Positions 7,340-15,430 of a stretch of 64,000 nt of DNA are shown piece after piece. The stretch spans positions 32,232 through 96,231 of the forward strand of contig JAEWET010000032.1 of assembly GCA_023389195.1 (NCBI GenBank). Direction: 5' to 3'. A program made the position numbers and the translations under genes. The notes under the pieces are model-generated. The model made no database searches, was not told where the DNA came from, and saw nothing but the letters and a program-made list of their open reading frames with translations. This DNA is from Aliihoeflea sp023389195 (GTDB lineage: Bacteria; Pseudomonadota; Alphaproteobacteria; Rhizobiales; Rhizobiaceae). The stretch's first letter is position 1. Each line of letters begins with the position of its first letter.

Positions 7340-8707
7340 ATGAACGAGATGAGCAAAGTGCTCGGCCACACGTCGCCGGCGAAGAAGCCGAAGGCGCGCT
7401 TCGACTACATGCCGGGCTTCGGCAACGACTTCGAGACCGAGAGCCTGCCCGGTGCGCTGCCGCAGGGCATGAATTCGCCGCAGCGGCCGGCCTATGGGCT
7501 CTATGCCGAGCAATTGTCCGGCTCGCCCTTCACCGCACCGCGCGGAACGAATGAGCGCTCCTGGCTCTACCGCATCCGCCCGTCCGTCAAGCACCACCGC
7601 CGCTTCAAGCCTTACGATCTGCCGCTCTGGCTGTCGGCGCCGTCGAAGGGCGAGCATGAGCTGCCGCTCGGCCAGTTCCGCTGGAACCCGGTGCCGATCC
7701 CGGCCGAGAAGACCGATTTCATCTCCGGCATGCGCACGATGACGCTGGCCGGCGACGTGCTCGGCCAGGCGGGCATGGCGGCGCATGTCTACGTCGCCAA
7801 TGCCGACATGGTGGACGACCATTTCTTCAATGCGGACGGCGAGATGCTGGTCGTGCCGCAGGATGGCGGCGTGCGCTTTTTGACCGAGATGGGCGTGATC
7901 GAGGTCGAGCCGGGCGAAATCTGCATCCTGCCGCGCGGCCTGACCTTCAAGGTCGAGCTGATGGGAAAGACCGCGCGCGGCTACATGTGCGAAAACTACG
8001 GCGCCAAGTTCACGCTGCCCGATCGCGGGCCGATCGGCGCGAACTGCCTGGCCAATCCGCGCGACTTCAAGACGCCGGTCGCCTGGTACGAGGACAAGGA
8101 GACGCCGTGCCGCATCGTCGTCAAATGGTGCGGCCAGTTCCACGTTACGGAGATCGGCCATTCGCCGCTCGACGTCGTCGCGTGGCACGGCAATTACGCG
8201 CCCTACAAGTATGATCTCTCTACGTTCTCCCCGGTCGGTGCGATCCTGTTCGACCATCCCGACCCGTCGATCTTCACCGTGCTGACGGCGCCCTCGGGCG
8301 AGGAGGGGACGGCGAATATCGACTTCGTCATCTTCCCGCCGCGCTGGATGGTGGCCGAGAACACGTTCCGCCCGCCCTGGTATCACCGCAACATCATGTC
8401 CGAGTTCATGGGCCTGATCCGCGGCCAGTACGACGCCAAGGAGGAGGGCTTCGTGCCCGGCGGCATGAGCCTTCACAACATGATGCTGGCGCATGGGCCG
8501 GACGCGGGCGGCTTCGAGAAGGCCTCGCGTGCGGAACTGAAGGCCGTGAAGCTGGAAAACACCTTGGCCTTCATGTTCGAAACGCGATTTCCCCAGCTCG
8601 TGACGAAATACGGGCTCGGGCTGGAGACGCTTCAGGACGACTACATCGACTGCTGGAGCGACCTGAAGAAGCGCTTCGACGGGACGATCGAAGGCGACTG
8701 GAGTTAA
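7340..8707 (+). CDS. hmgA: Homogentisate 1,2-dioxygenase
   Basis: 455 residues, close to the 440-450 usual for the family. YMPGFGNDFETE near the N-terminus and the iron-site segments YHRNIMSEFMG (His and Glu ligands) and SLHNMMLAHGPD (third His) identify it. It opens the aromatic ring of homogentisate to maleylacetoacetate using Fe(II) and O2. An open frame extends to 7271, but ATG at 7340 has GGGAGG six bases upstream and removes a non-homologous leader. It heads a run with fumarylacetoacetase and other catabolic genes. Confidence 0.97.
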   Translation: MNEMSKVLGHTSPAKKPKARFDYMPGFGNDFETESLPGALPQGMNSPQRPAYGLYAEQLSGSPFTAPRGTNERSWLYRIRPSVKHHRRFKPYDLPLWLSAPSKGEHELPLGQFRWNPVPIPAEKTDFISGMRTMTLAGDVLGQAGMAAHVYVANADMVDDHFFNADGEMLVVPQDGGVRFLTEMGVIEVEPGEICILPRGLTFKVELMGKTARGYMCENYGAKFTLPDRGPIGANCLANPRDFKTPVAWYEDKETPCRIVVKWCGQFHVTEIGHSPLDVVAWHGNYAPYKYDLSTFSPVGAILFDHPDPSIFTVLTAPSGEEGTANIDFVIFPPRWMVAENTFRPPWYHRNIMSEFMGLIRGQYDAKEEGFVPGGMSLHNMMLAHGPDAGGFEKASRAELKAVKLENTLAFMFETRFPQLVTKYGLGLETLQDDYIDCWSDLKKRFDGTIEGDWS

Positions 8708-8775
8708 GGCGCGCCGGCTGCAATGATGGCGCGACGACAAGAGAGCCCATGCCGGGCCAAGGGGATGGAGACCGC

Positions 8776-9798
8776 ATGAAACTTGCCACGCTCAAGAACG
8801 GCACGCGCGACGGAAAACTGGTGCTCGTGTCGCGCGATCTGACGCGCTCGACGGATGCGTCGTTTCTCGCCCCGACGCTGCAGGCTGCGCTCGACAACTG
8901 GCGCCGGATCGCGCCGCATCTCGAAGCGCTGGCCGAAAGCCTGGAACATGGCGCGGTGCCGACTGAGCGCTTCCACGAGCACGACGCGATGTCGCCCCTG
9001 CCGCGCGCCTATCAATGGGCGGACGGCTCGGCCTACGTCAACCACGTGGAACTCGTGCGCAAGGCGCGCAATGCAGAGATGCCGGACACCTTCTGGACCG
9101 ACCCGCTGATGTATCAGGGGGGGGCGGATTCGTTCCTCGGGCCGCGCGACCCGATCGTGATGGCCGACGAAGCCTATGGCATCGACATGGAAGGCGAGAT
9201 CGCAATCATCGTCGACGACGTGCCGATGGGGGCGAGCCCCGACCAGGCGCGCGAGGCGATCCGGCTGGTCATGCTGGTCAATGACGTGTCGCTGCGCGGC
9301 CTGATCCCGGCCGAACTCGGCAAGGGCTTCGGCTTCTTCCAGTCCAAGCCGTCCTCCGCCTTCTCGCCGGTCGCGGTGACGCCTGACGAACTCGGCGACG
9401 CCTGGGACGGCGGCAAGCTCTCGCTGCCCTTGATGGTCGATTACAACGGCAAGCCGTTCGGCCGCGCGAACGCCGGCGTCGACATGACGTTCGACTTCCC
9501 GACCCTGATCGCCCACGCGGCGAAGACGCGCCCGCTTAGCGCCGGCTCGATCATCGGCTCGGGCACGGTGTCGAACAAGCAGGGCGGCGGGCCGGGCAAG
9601 CCGGTCGACGCCGGCGGCGTCGGCTATTCCTGCATCGCCGAAATCCGCACCATCGAGACGATCGAGGCCGGAAAGGCGACGACGCCCTTCATGCGCTTCG
9701 GCGACACGGTGCGGATCGAGATGAAGGACAAGTCGGGCCATTCGATCTTCGGCGCGATCGAGCAGGTGGTGGAGAGGTACGAGCCGGAAAACAATTGA
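8776..9798 (+). CDS. Fumarylacetoacetate hydrolase family protein
   Basis: 340 residues of the FAH fold. The metal ligands are visible as the Glu-x-Glu in YGIDMEGEIAIIVDD and the Asp in LVNDVSLRG, with SKPSSAFSPVAVTPDELG typical of the rhizobial homogentisate-cluster enzyme. It should hydrolyse fumarylacetoacetate to fumarate and acetoacetate. ATG 8776 has GGAG upstream; an ATG at 8749 in the same frame is a weaker choice. It lies 68 bases after hmgA and is followed by a palindromic element. Confidence 0.92.
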   Translation: MKLATLKNGTRDGKLVLVSRDLTRSTDASFLAPTLQAALDNWRRIAPHLEALAESLEHGAVPTERFHEHDAMSPLPRAYQWADGSAYVNHVELVRKARNAEMPDTFWTDPLMYQGGADSFLGPRDPIVMADEAYGIDMEGEIAIIVDDVPMGASPDQAREAIRLVMLVNDVSLRGLIPAELGKGFGFFQSKPSSAFSPVAVTPDELGDAWDGGKLSLPLMVDYNGKPFGRANAGVDMTFDFPTLIAHAAKTRPLSAGSIIGSGTVSNKQGGGPGKPVDAGGVGYSCIAEIRTIETIEAGKATTPFMRFGDTVRIEMKDKSGHSIFGAIEQVVERYEPENN

Positions 9799-9805
9799 CC
9801 ACAAA

Positions 9806-9954
9806 GCACCCCCACTCCGTCGCGCTTTGCGCGCCACCTCTCCCCCTGCCCGGGGGAGAGGAACCCAGGCTGGATGAGTGCTGAGATTGATGAAGCGCAT
9901 TTCCTCTCCCCCGGGCAGGGGGAGAGGTGGCCCGAAGGGACGGAGTGGGGGTGC
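9806..9954. repeat. Palindromic intergenic element, family B copy 2
   Basis: Arms GCACCCCCACTCCG...CGGAGTGGGGGTGC enclose two CTCTCCCCC/GGGGGAGAG hairpins and a central segment. The tip hairpins are GCGC-TTT-GCGC on the left and CCC-GAA-GGG on the right. It lies between the FAH gene and the metallo-beta-lactamase-fold gene, inside the catabolic operon. Confidence 0.9.
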
Positions 9955-9985
9955 TTCGCGACGCGGAAAACAAACTGGAGCACAC

Positions 9986-10936
9986 ATGACCAAGAACTTC
10001 GCATCGACCGGCGACATGGCCGACAAGAAAATCTCCTTCACCGAGATCGGCCGTGACCTGTGGGCGTTCACCGCCGAGGGTGATCCGAACACCGGGGTCA
10101 TCATCGGCGACGATTCGGTCATGATCATCGACGCGCAGGCGACACCGCGCCTGGCGAACAAGGTCATCGAGAAGATCCGCACCGTCACCGACAAGCCGAT
10201 CAAATATGTGACGCTGTCGCACTATCACGCGGTGCGCGTGCTCGGCGCATCGGCCTATGGCGCGTCGGAAATCTTCATGTCGGAAAAGGCGCGGTCCATG
10301 GTGGTCGAGCGCGGGCAGGAGGACTGGGATTCCGAGTTCGGCCGCTTTCCCCGCCTCTTCCAGGGTCGTGAATCGATCCCGGGCCTGACCTGGCCGACCA
10401 TGACCTTCAACGACCGGCTGACCGTCCACATGGGCAAGCGCCGCGTCGACCTGATGTTCCTCGGCCGCGCGCATACGGCGGGCGACATCGTCGCCTACGT
10501 GCCGGACGAGAACGTGATGTTCACCGGCGACATCGTCGAATACCACTCCGCCTGCTATTGCGGCGACGGCCACTTTGGCGAATGGCCGATGACGCTGGAG
10601 GAAATCCGCGCCTTCGACCTCGACGCCATCGCGCCCGGCCGCGGCGATGCGCTGGTGGGCCCCGCCATGGTCAACGACGCGATCGACAACACCGCCGATT
10701 TCGTCATGTCCACCTACCGCCCGATCGCGCGTGTGGCGCAGGGCGGTGGCTCGCTGAAGGAAGCCTGGGACGCATGCCGCGAAGTCTGCGACCCGAAATT
10801 CGGCGACTACGCCATCTACGAGCACTGCCTGCCCTTCAACGTCGCCCGCGCCTATGACGAGGCGCTGGGAATCGACACGCCGCGGATCTGGACGGCGGAA
10901 CGGGACAAGGCGATGTGGGGAGAGTTGCAGGGGTGA
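9986..10936 (+). CDS. Metallo-beta-lactamase-fold hydrolase with altered metal motif
   Basis: 316 residues with the MBL fold (ITEIGRDLWAF-like start, LGRAHTAGD, MFTGDIVEYHS). The usual HxHxDH metal motif is here SHYHAVR: His79 and His81 are kept, but Asp83 and His84 are replaced by Val and Arg, so only one metal or an altered site is likely. ATG 9986 has CTGGAG upstream; an upstream in-frame extension lies in the repeat and is rejected. Its place in the homogentisate run suggests a role in aromatic catabolism, perhaps hydrolysis of a ring-cleavage side product. The substrate is unknown. Confidence 0.8.
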   Translation: MTKNFASTGDMADKKISFTEIGRDLWAFTAEGDPNTGVIIGDDSVMIIDAQATPRLANKVIEKIRTVTDKPIKYVTLSHYHAVRVLGASAYGASEIFMSEKARSMVVERGQEDWDSEFGRFPRLFQGRESIPGLTWPTMTFNDRLTVHMGKRRVDLMFLGRAHTAGDIVAYVPDENVMFTGDIVEYHSACYCGDGHFGEWPMTLEEIRAFDLDAIAPGRGDALVGPAMVNDAIDNTADFVMSTYRPIARVAQGGGSLKEAWDACREVCDPKFGDYAIYEHCLPFNVARAYDEALGIDTPRIWTAERDKAMWGELQG

Positions 10937-10957
10937 TTGGGGGCGGTGGGCTTCAGG

Positions 10958-11101
10958 TACCCCCACCTTCTATTCCTCCCCACAAGGGGGAGGAAGGATG
11001 TCAGCGTCGCACCGCACCTCGGATGGATTGATCTGATTTGAACAGTGGCTCGACGCCGACGTCTCCCTCCCCCTTGTGGGGAGGGGTGCGGGGTGGGGGT
11101 A
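10958..11101. repeat. Palindromic intergenic element, family C
   Basis: Arms TACCCCCACC... (from 10958) and ...GGGGTGGGGGTA (to 11101), each with an internal CCTCCCC/GGGGAGG-type hairpin around ACAAGG and CCTTGT. It resembles family B in design but not in its central sequence. It lies between the MBL-fold gene and the DinB gene. Confidence 0.8.
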
Positions 11102-11137
11102 TTGAAGCCCGAATTGCTTCAGTAACGGGAGGATCAA

Positions 11138-11671
11138 GTGACCAACCTACAGCGACATTTCTCCGCCATGGCGCGCAACAATCGCTGGTCGAACCACGTC
11201 CTCCTGCGCGCCTGCGAAAATCTCGACAGCGCATCCTTCACCGCAATCCGCACCTCCTTCTTCCCCTCCATCGCCGCGACCCTCTCCCACAACCACTTCG
11301 TCGACCTCTACTACATCGACGCGCTGGAAGAGGGCGGGCGCGGAGAGCAGGTCTATGACGACGAGATCGTGTTCGCCCACGCATCCGAACTCCAGCCGCT
11401 GCAACAGGCCGCTGACGAACGCCTGATCGCGTTCTGCGACCGGCTCTCGGATGACGACGCTGGGCGGACCGTCATCACGGATCGCGGCCAGAAGGGACAA
11501 TTCCCCGAGCGCATCGACGATCTCCTCGCTCATCTCTTCCAGCACCAGATTCACCATCGCGGACAGGCCCATGCAATGCTCGCCGGCACCGATGTGAAGC
11601 CGCCGCAACTCGACGAATTCTTCCTCACCTTCGAGCGCGACCCCGAGATCGGCCGCATGGGGCTTGCCTGA
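11138..11671 (+). CDS. DinB family protein; candidate isomerase of the homogentisate route
   Basis: 177 residues, a four-helix DinB fold. The three metal-binding histidines of the family are at about His53 (SHNHFVDLYY), His136 and His140 (FQHQIHHRGQAHAML). DinB-fold proteins include thiol-dependent transferases and the mycothiol-dependent maleylpyruvate isomerase. GTG at 11138 has GGGAGG upstream. The stop overlaps the start of the flavin hydroxylase (TGATG), so they are translated together. No GST-type maleylacetoacetate isomerase is seen in the cluster, so this gene is a candidate replacement; that is inference only. Confidence 0.82.
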   Translation: MTNLQRHFSAMARNNRWSNHVLLRACENLDSASFTAIRTSFFPSIAATLSHNHFVDLYYIDALEEGGRGEQVYDDEIVFAHASELQPLQQAADERLIAFCDRLSDDDAGRTVITDRGQKGQFPERIDDLLAHLFQHQIHHRGQAHAMLAGTDVKPPQLDEFFLTFERDPEIGRMGLA

Positions 11672-13245
11672 TGCCGCGCTACCAGTACCAGCCGTTCGAA
11701 TACAAGACGCCGCCGGAACTCTCCGGCGAGGCGGGTGCACGCAGGAAGATCGTCATCGTCGGAGCCGGACCGGTGGGCCTCGCGGCTGCGATCGACTGCG
11801 CGCTGCACGGCATCGAATGCGTGGTGCTGGACGACAACGACGTCGTCTCGCTGGGCAGCCGCGCGATCTGCTGGTCGAAACGCACGCTGGAGATCATGGA
11901 CCGGCTCGGCATCGGCGAGCGGATGGTCGAAAAGGGCGTGACGTGGAAGGTCGGGCGGTTGTTTCACCGCGACCGCGAGGTCTGGAATTTCGACCTCCTG
12001 CCCGAGCCCGGCCACAAGATGCCGGCCTTCATCAACCTGCAGCAATATTATGTCGAGCAGTATCTGGTCGAACGCGCGGCCGAGTTTCCGGACCTGATCG
12101 ACCTCAGATGGAAGAACCGTGTGACGGGTGTCGAGCCATCCGCCGACAACGTGCGGGTCGCGGTCGAGACGCCGGAAGGCAGCTACGAAATCGAGACTGA
12201 CTGGTTGATCGCCTGCGACGGCGCGCGCTCGCCCGTCCGCGCGATGATGGGGCTGGATTTCGCCGGTCGCGTCTTCGAGGAGCGGTTCCTGATCGCCGAT
12301 GTCGAGATGAAGGCGGATTTTCCGCCAGAGCGCTGGTTCTGGTTCGATCCGCCCTTCCACAAGGGCCAGTCGGCGCTGCTGCACAAGCAGCCCGACGACA
12401 TCTACCGCATCGACCTGCAACTCGGCTGGGACGCCGATCCGGAGGTGGAGAAGCGGCCTGAAAACGTCATCCCGCGCATCGAGTCGATCGTCGGCCATCG
12501 CGATTTCACGCTCGACTGGGTGTCGGTCTACACCTTCCAGTGCCGCCGGCTCGACCGTTTCGTCCACGGCCGCGTCGTCTTCGCGGGCGATAGCGCGCAC
12601 ATCGTCTCCCCCTTCGGCGCGCGCGGCGGCAACGGCGGCATCCAGGACGTCGACAATCTGATCTGGAAGCTGGCGATGGTGGTGAAAGGCGAGGCACCCG
12701 AAAGCCTGATCGCCACCTATGATGAAGAGCGCATCCACGGCGCCGATGAGAACATCCTGAACTCCGCACGCGCCACCGGCTTCATGACGCCGAAGAGCGA
12801 GATGGAGCGCATCTTCCGCGACGCGGTGCTGGACTTGGCCGGCGATCACGAATTCGCGCGGCGGTTGGTGAATTCGGGACGTCTGTCGCGGCCCTGTTCG
12901 CTGGCGGGACTGTCGCTGCAAGGAGAGGGGGATGGCGTCGGGCAGGCGATGTCCGATGCGCCCGTCGAAGGCGGCTGGCTGCTCGATCGTTTCGGCGGAC
13001 GATTTGCGGTGATGGCGACCGAGGCGGACCTGCCGGACGGCCTGCCGGCGGAAATCGACCGCATCGTCGTCACGTCGCGGCGCGGCGGGACGGCGCTGTT
13101 CGACGCCGAAGGGCTGGTGGCCAAGCGCTACGGCGCCGGCACGGTCTGGCTGGTCCGGCCCGACCAGCATCTCGCAGCCCGGTTCGAAAACCCATCGGCG
13201 GCGGAGATCGTCGCTGCATATGAGCGCGCGAGGGGGATGGCATGA
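11671..13245 (+). CDS. FAD-dependent aromatic hydroxylase, MhaA/MhpA-like
   Basis: 524 residues of the PHBH-type flavoprotein monooxygenase family. The FAD dinucleotide site is GAGPVG at residues 31-36, and the second FAD motif is GDSAHIVSPFGARGGN near residue 306. It should hydroxylate a phenolic acid using NAD(P)H and O2. In Pseudomonas putida U the two-component MhaAB system makes homogentisate from 3-hydroxyphenylacetate. Here a tiny partner gene follows with an ATGA overlap and the product's dioxygenase lies nearby, which suggests the same job. MhpA (3-hydroxyphenylpropionate) or resorcinol-type activity remains possible. Confidence 0.8.
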   Translation: MPRYQYQPFEYKTPPELSGEAGARRKIVIVGAGPVGLAAAIDCALHGIECVVLDDNDVVSLGSRAICWSKRTLEIMDRLGIGERMVEKGVTWKVGRLFHRDREVWNFDLLPEPGHKMPAFINLQQYYVEQYLVERAAEFPDLIDLRWKNRVTGVEPSADNVRVAVETPEGSYEIETDWLIACDGARSPVRAMMGLDFAGRVFEERFLIADVEMKADFPPERWFWFDPPFHKGQSALLHKQPDDIYRIDLQLGWDADPEVEKRPENVIPRIESIVGHRDFTLDWVSVYTFQCRRLDRFVHGRVVFAGDSAHIVSPFGARGGNGGIQDVDNLIWKLAMVVKGEAPESLIATYDEERIHGADENILNSARATGFMTPKSEMERIFRDAVLDLAGDHEFARRLVNSGRLSRPCSLAGLSLQGEGDGVGQAMSDAPVEGGWLLDRFGGRFAVMATEADLPDGLPAEIDRIVVTSRRGGTALFDAEGLVAKRYGAGTVWLVRPDQHLAARFENPSAAEIVAAYERARGMA

Positions 13246-13430
13246 GCGGGATCGGCAAGGACCGACTGGGTGCAGCGGGCGACGATGTCTACGCCGCGCT
13301 GATGGCCGCGCATGACGGCTTAAGCCTCGAGGAAAGCACGCGGCTGAATGCGAGGCTGGTGTTGTTGCTGGCGAACGAGGTTGGAGATTTGGAGCGGGTG
13401 AGGCAGGCGATCGAGGCGGCGAAGGGGTAA
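13242..13430 (+). CDS. Small DUF2783 protein, possible hydroxylase partner (MhaB-like)
   Basis: 62 residues, predicted to be mostly helical, no signal peptide or membrane segment (DDVYAALMAAHDGLSLEES, then LLLANEVGDLERVRQAIE). The size and the four-base overlap (ATGA) with the flavin hydroxylase match the small coupling protein MhaB of 3-hydroxyphenylacetate 6-hydroxylase. I place it in DUF2783 by recognition, not by search. It is the last gene of the plus-strand run and is followed by a palindromic element. Confidence 0.72.
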   Translation: MSGIGKDRLGAAGDDVYAALMAAHDGLSLEESTRLNARLVLLLANEVGDLERVRQAIEAAKG

Positions 13431-13439
13431 CAGCGCCGG

Positions 13440-13570
13440 GCGTCATCCCGGCCGAAATCGAGCGCAGCGAGATGAGAGCCGGGACCCATTCCGTGACTAT
13501 TGGAGAGGTCACGGAATGGGTCCCGGATATCGCTGCTTCGCTTCGCTTCGCAGCGATTCCGGGATGACGC
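13440..13570. repeat. Palindromic intergenic element, family D copy 1
   Basis: Ends GCGTCATCCCGG and CCGGGATGACGC are inverted, and the centre holds TCCGTGAC...GTCACGGA. A second copy lies at 42109-42235. It occupies the gap between the convergent catabolic run and hpd and may terminate both. Confidence 0.85.
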
Positions 13571-13613
13571 CCGCTTGAGACGCAGCATGGAGAGATGCTG
13601 CCCGGCTGCGCGG

Positions 13614-14726
13614 CTACTCCGCCGCTTCCACCTTGATCACGCCACGCCTAATCTGGTCTTCCTCGATGCTCTCGAACAGCGCGCGGAAATTGCCCTCGCC
13701 AAAGCCTTCGTCGCCCTTTCGCTGGATGAACTCGAAAAAGATCGGGCCGATGACGGTCTTCGAGAAGATCTGCAGCAGGATCTTGGTCGTGCCGCCATCG
13801 ACCACGCCTTCGCCGTCGATCAGGATGCCGTGCTTCATCATCCGGTCGATCGGCTCGTCATGGCCGGCGACGCGGTCGTGGCTCTTTTCGTAATAGGTTT
13901 CGGGCGGCTTGGGCATGAATTTGAGGCCGTTCGCGTCGAGCCTGTCGGTGGCATCGTAGATGCCGTCCGTGCCGACCGCGAAGTGCTGGATGCCTTCGCC
14001 CTTGTACTTGCGCAGATACTCCTCGATCTGGCTCGACTCGTCCTTGGACTCATTGAGCGGGATGCGGATTTTTCCGCAAGGTGACGTGATCGCGCGGCTC
14101 ATCAGGCCGGTGATGCGGCCGTCGATGTTGAAGAAGTGGATCTGCTTGAAGCCGAAGAGCTCGCGGTAGAAGGCCCACCATTTGTCCATGTTGCCGCGAA
14201 AGACGTTGTGGGTGAGGTGGTCGAGATAATAGAAGCCGACGCCCTCGGGCTTCGGGTTCTTCTCGCCCAGCCACTCGAATTCGGCGTCATAGGCCGAACC
14301 GCGGTCGCCATAGGTCTCGACGAAATAGAGAAGCGAGCCACCGATGCCGACGATGGCGGGCACGTCGAGCGTCTTGTCGTCGCCGTCATAGGGCGTCGCG
14401 CCCTTGGAAACGGCATGGTCGAAGGCGTGTTTCGCATCGACGACGCGCCAGGCCATGGCGGGGGCGCAGGGGCCGTGCTCGTCGACGAAGCGCATCGCGT
14501 GCGAGCCGGCTTCGGCATTGACGACATAGTTGATGTCGCCCTGCCGCCAAACGTCGATCTTCTTGGTCTTGTGGGTCGCGACCTTGGCGTAGCCCATGCG
14601 CGTGAAGAGTTCGGCGAGCTTTTCGGGCTCGGGATGCGCGAACTCGACGAATTCGAAGCCGTCGGTGCCGGCAGGGTTGGCGCGGGTGATCTCGGCGGGC
14701 GGCGCGTCGTGCGGGAAGGGACCCAT
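13614..14726 (-). CDS. hpd: 4-hydroxyphenylpyruvate dioxygenase
   Basis: 370 residues with two VOC domains. The C-terminal domain carries the iron ligands, with LDHLTHNV (first His), GIQHFAVGTDGIYD (second His) and FFEFIQRKGDEGFGEGNF (Glu), which is the HPPD signature. It converts 4-hydroxyphenylpyruvate, the transamination product of tyrosine, to homogentisate, the substrate of HmgA. The ATG at 14726 has an AGGAGGA site just upstream; a longer frame to 14942 crosses the divergent promoter and is rejected. It is transcribed away from an Lrp/AsnC gene across a 114-base gap. Confidence 0.97.
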   Translation of the reverse strand: MGPFPHDAPPAEITRANPAGTDGFEFVEFAHPEPEKLAELFTRMGYAKVATHKTKKIDVWRQGDINYVVNAEAGSHAMRFVDEHGPCAPAMAWRVVDAKHAFDHAVSKGATPYDGDDKTLDVPAIVGIGGSLLYFVETYGDRGSAYDAEFEWLGEKNPKPEGVGFYYLDHLTHNVFRGNMDKWWAFYRELFGFKQIHFFNIDGRITGLMSRAITSPCGKIRIPLNESKDESSQIEEYLRKYKGEGIQHFAVGTDGIYDATDRLDANGLKFMPKPPETYYEKSHDRVAGHDEPIDRMMKHGILIDGEGVVDGGTTKILLQIFSKTVIGPIFFEFIQRKGDEGFGEGNFRALFESIEEDQIRRGVIKVEAAE

Positions 14727-14770
14727 TTCATCCTCCTGGATTGATTGGCCCGATCCTACGCCGAAGGTCG

Positions 14771-14785
14771 TGCAAGCGGCTTGCA
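14771..14785. promoter_or_regulatory. Candidate Lrp/AsnC operator between hpd and its regulator
   Basis: TGCAAGC-G-GCTTGCA is a perfect 7-1-7 palindrome in the middle of the hpd/lrp divergent gap. Length and symmetry fit an Lrp/AsnC dimer site. A second, weaker cluster of ATGCAC repeats lies at 14810-14826. Confidence 0.55.
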
Positions 14786-14840
14786 TTTTGGTGCGCGAAA
14801 CGGACATGTTATGCACGAGGCATGCACGCACGGTGACATA

Positions 14841-15311
14841 ATGGCTGATAGCGATCTTGTAGACGCATTCGACCGCAAGATACTCGCGCTTTTGCAGGCG
14901 GATGCGCGGCTGACGAATAACGACCTTTCCGAACGCGTCCACCTCTCACCCTCGCAATGCTCGCGGCGACGACAGCGGCTGGAAGAGGCCGGTTTCATCA
15001 AGGGCTATCGCGCGACGCTCGACCGCGACCGATTGGGGTTTCCGCTCGTCAACGTCATCTCGGTCACGCTCGCCACCCACAATCGCGACAATGCGCAGCG
15101 CTTTTCCGAGCTTCTCGCCCGCCTGCCGCAGGTGCAGGAAGCCTATGCGCTGACGGGCGAGATGGACTATTTCCTCAAGGTCGTCACGCCCGACCTGAAG
15201 TCGCTCGCCGACTTCGTCAACGAAGTGCTTCTGCCGCATGAATCGGTGCAGCACGTGAAGACCGCGATCGTGCTGCAGACGTTGAAGGAGACGGATGCCC
15301 TCCCTCTATGA
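14841..15311 (+). CDS. Lrp/AsnC family transcriptional regulator
   Basis: 156 residues: N-terminal helix-turn-helix (DRKILALLQADARLTNNDLS, recognition helix SPSQCSRRRQRL) and C-terminal RAM/AsnC ligand domain (VQEAYALTGEMDYFLKV). ATG 14841 gives the standard family length; a longer frame to 14745 lies in the promoter gap. Divergent from hpd, it probably activates hpd in response to tyrosine or phenylalanine and regulates itself. Confidence 0.9.
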   Translation: MADSDLVDAFDRKILALLQADARLTNNDLSERVHLSPSQCSRRRQRLEEAGFIKGYRATLDRDRLGFPLVNVISVTLATHNRDNAQRFSELLARLPQVQEAYALTGEMDYFLKVVTPDLKSLADFVNEVLLPHESVQHVKTAIVLQTLKETDALPL

Positions 15312-15430
15312 CATGTTACGAAAATGACGCGTGACGGCTCTTTATTGTTACATAAATCCATGTAGGATCGCTGCCTGAAGACCGGTTATCGTGGGAGAGC
15401 GGCCGGTCCGCAGCATCAGGGAGGAAATCG

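Noticed and set aside
7286..8740. Long open frame on the minus strand opposite hmgA
   Set aside because: It is a shadow of GC-rich third-position codon use. Its translation is rich in Arg, His, Asp and Gly with no family pattern, while hmgA on the plus strand is fully recognisable. The same holds opposite fabI-gpm, dxs, pccA and ctaD.
9878..9985. Upstream in-frame start for the MBL-fold gene
   Set aside because: The extra 36 residues come from the family B element. ATG 9986 has its own ribosome binding site.
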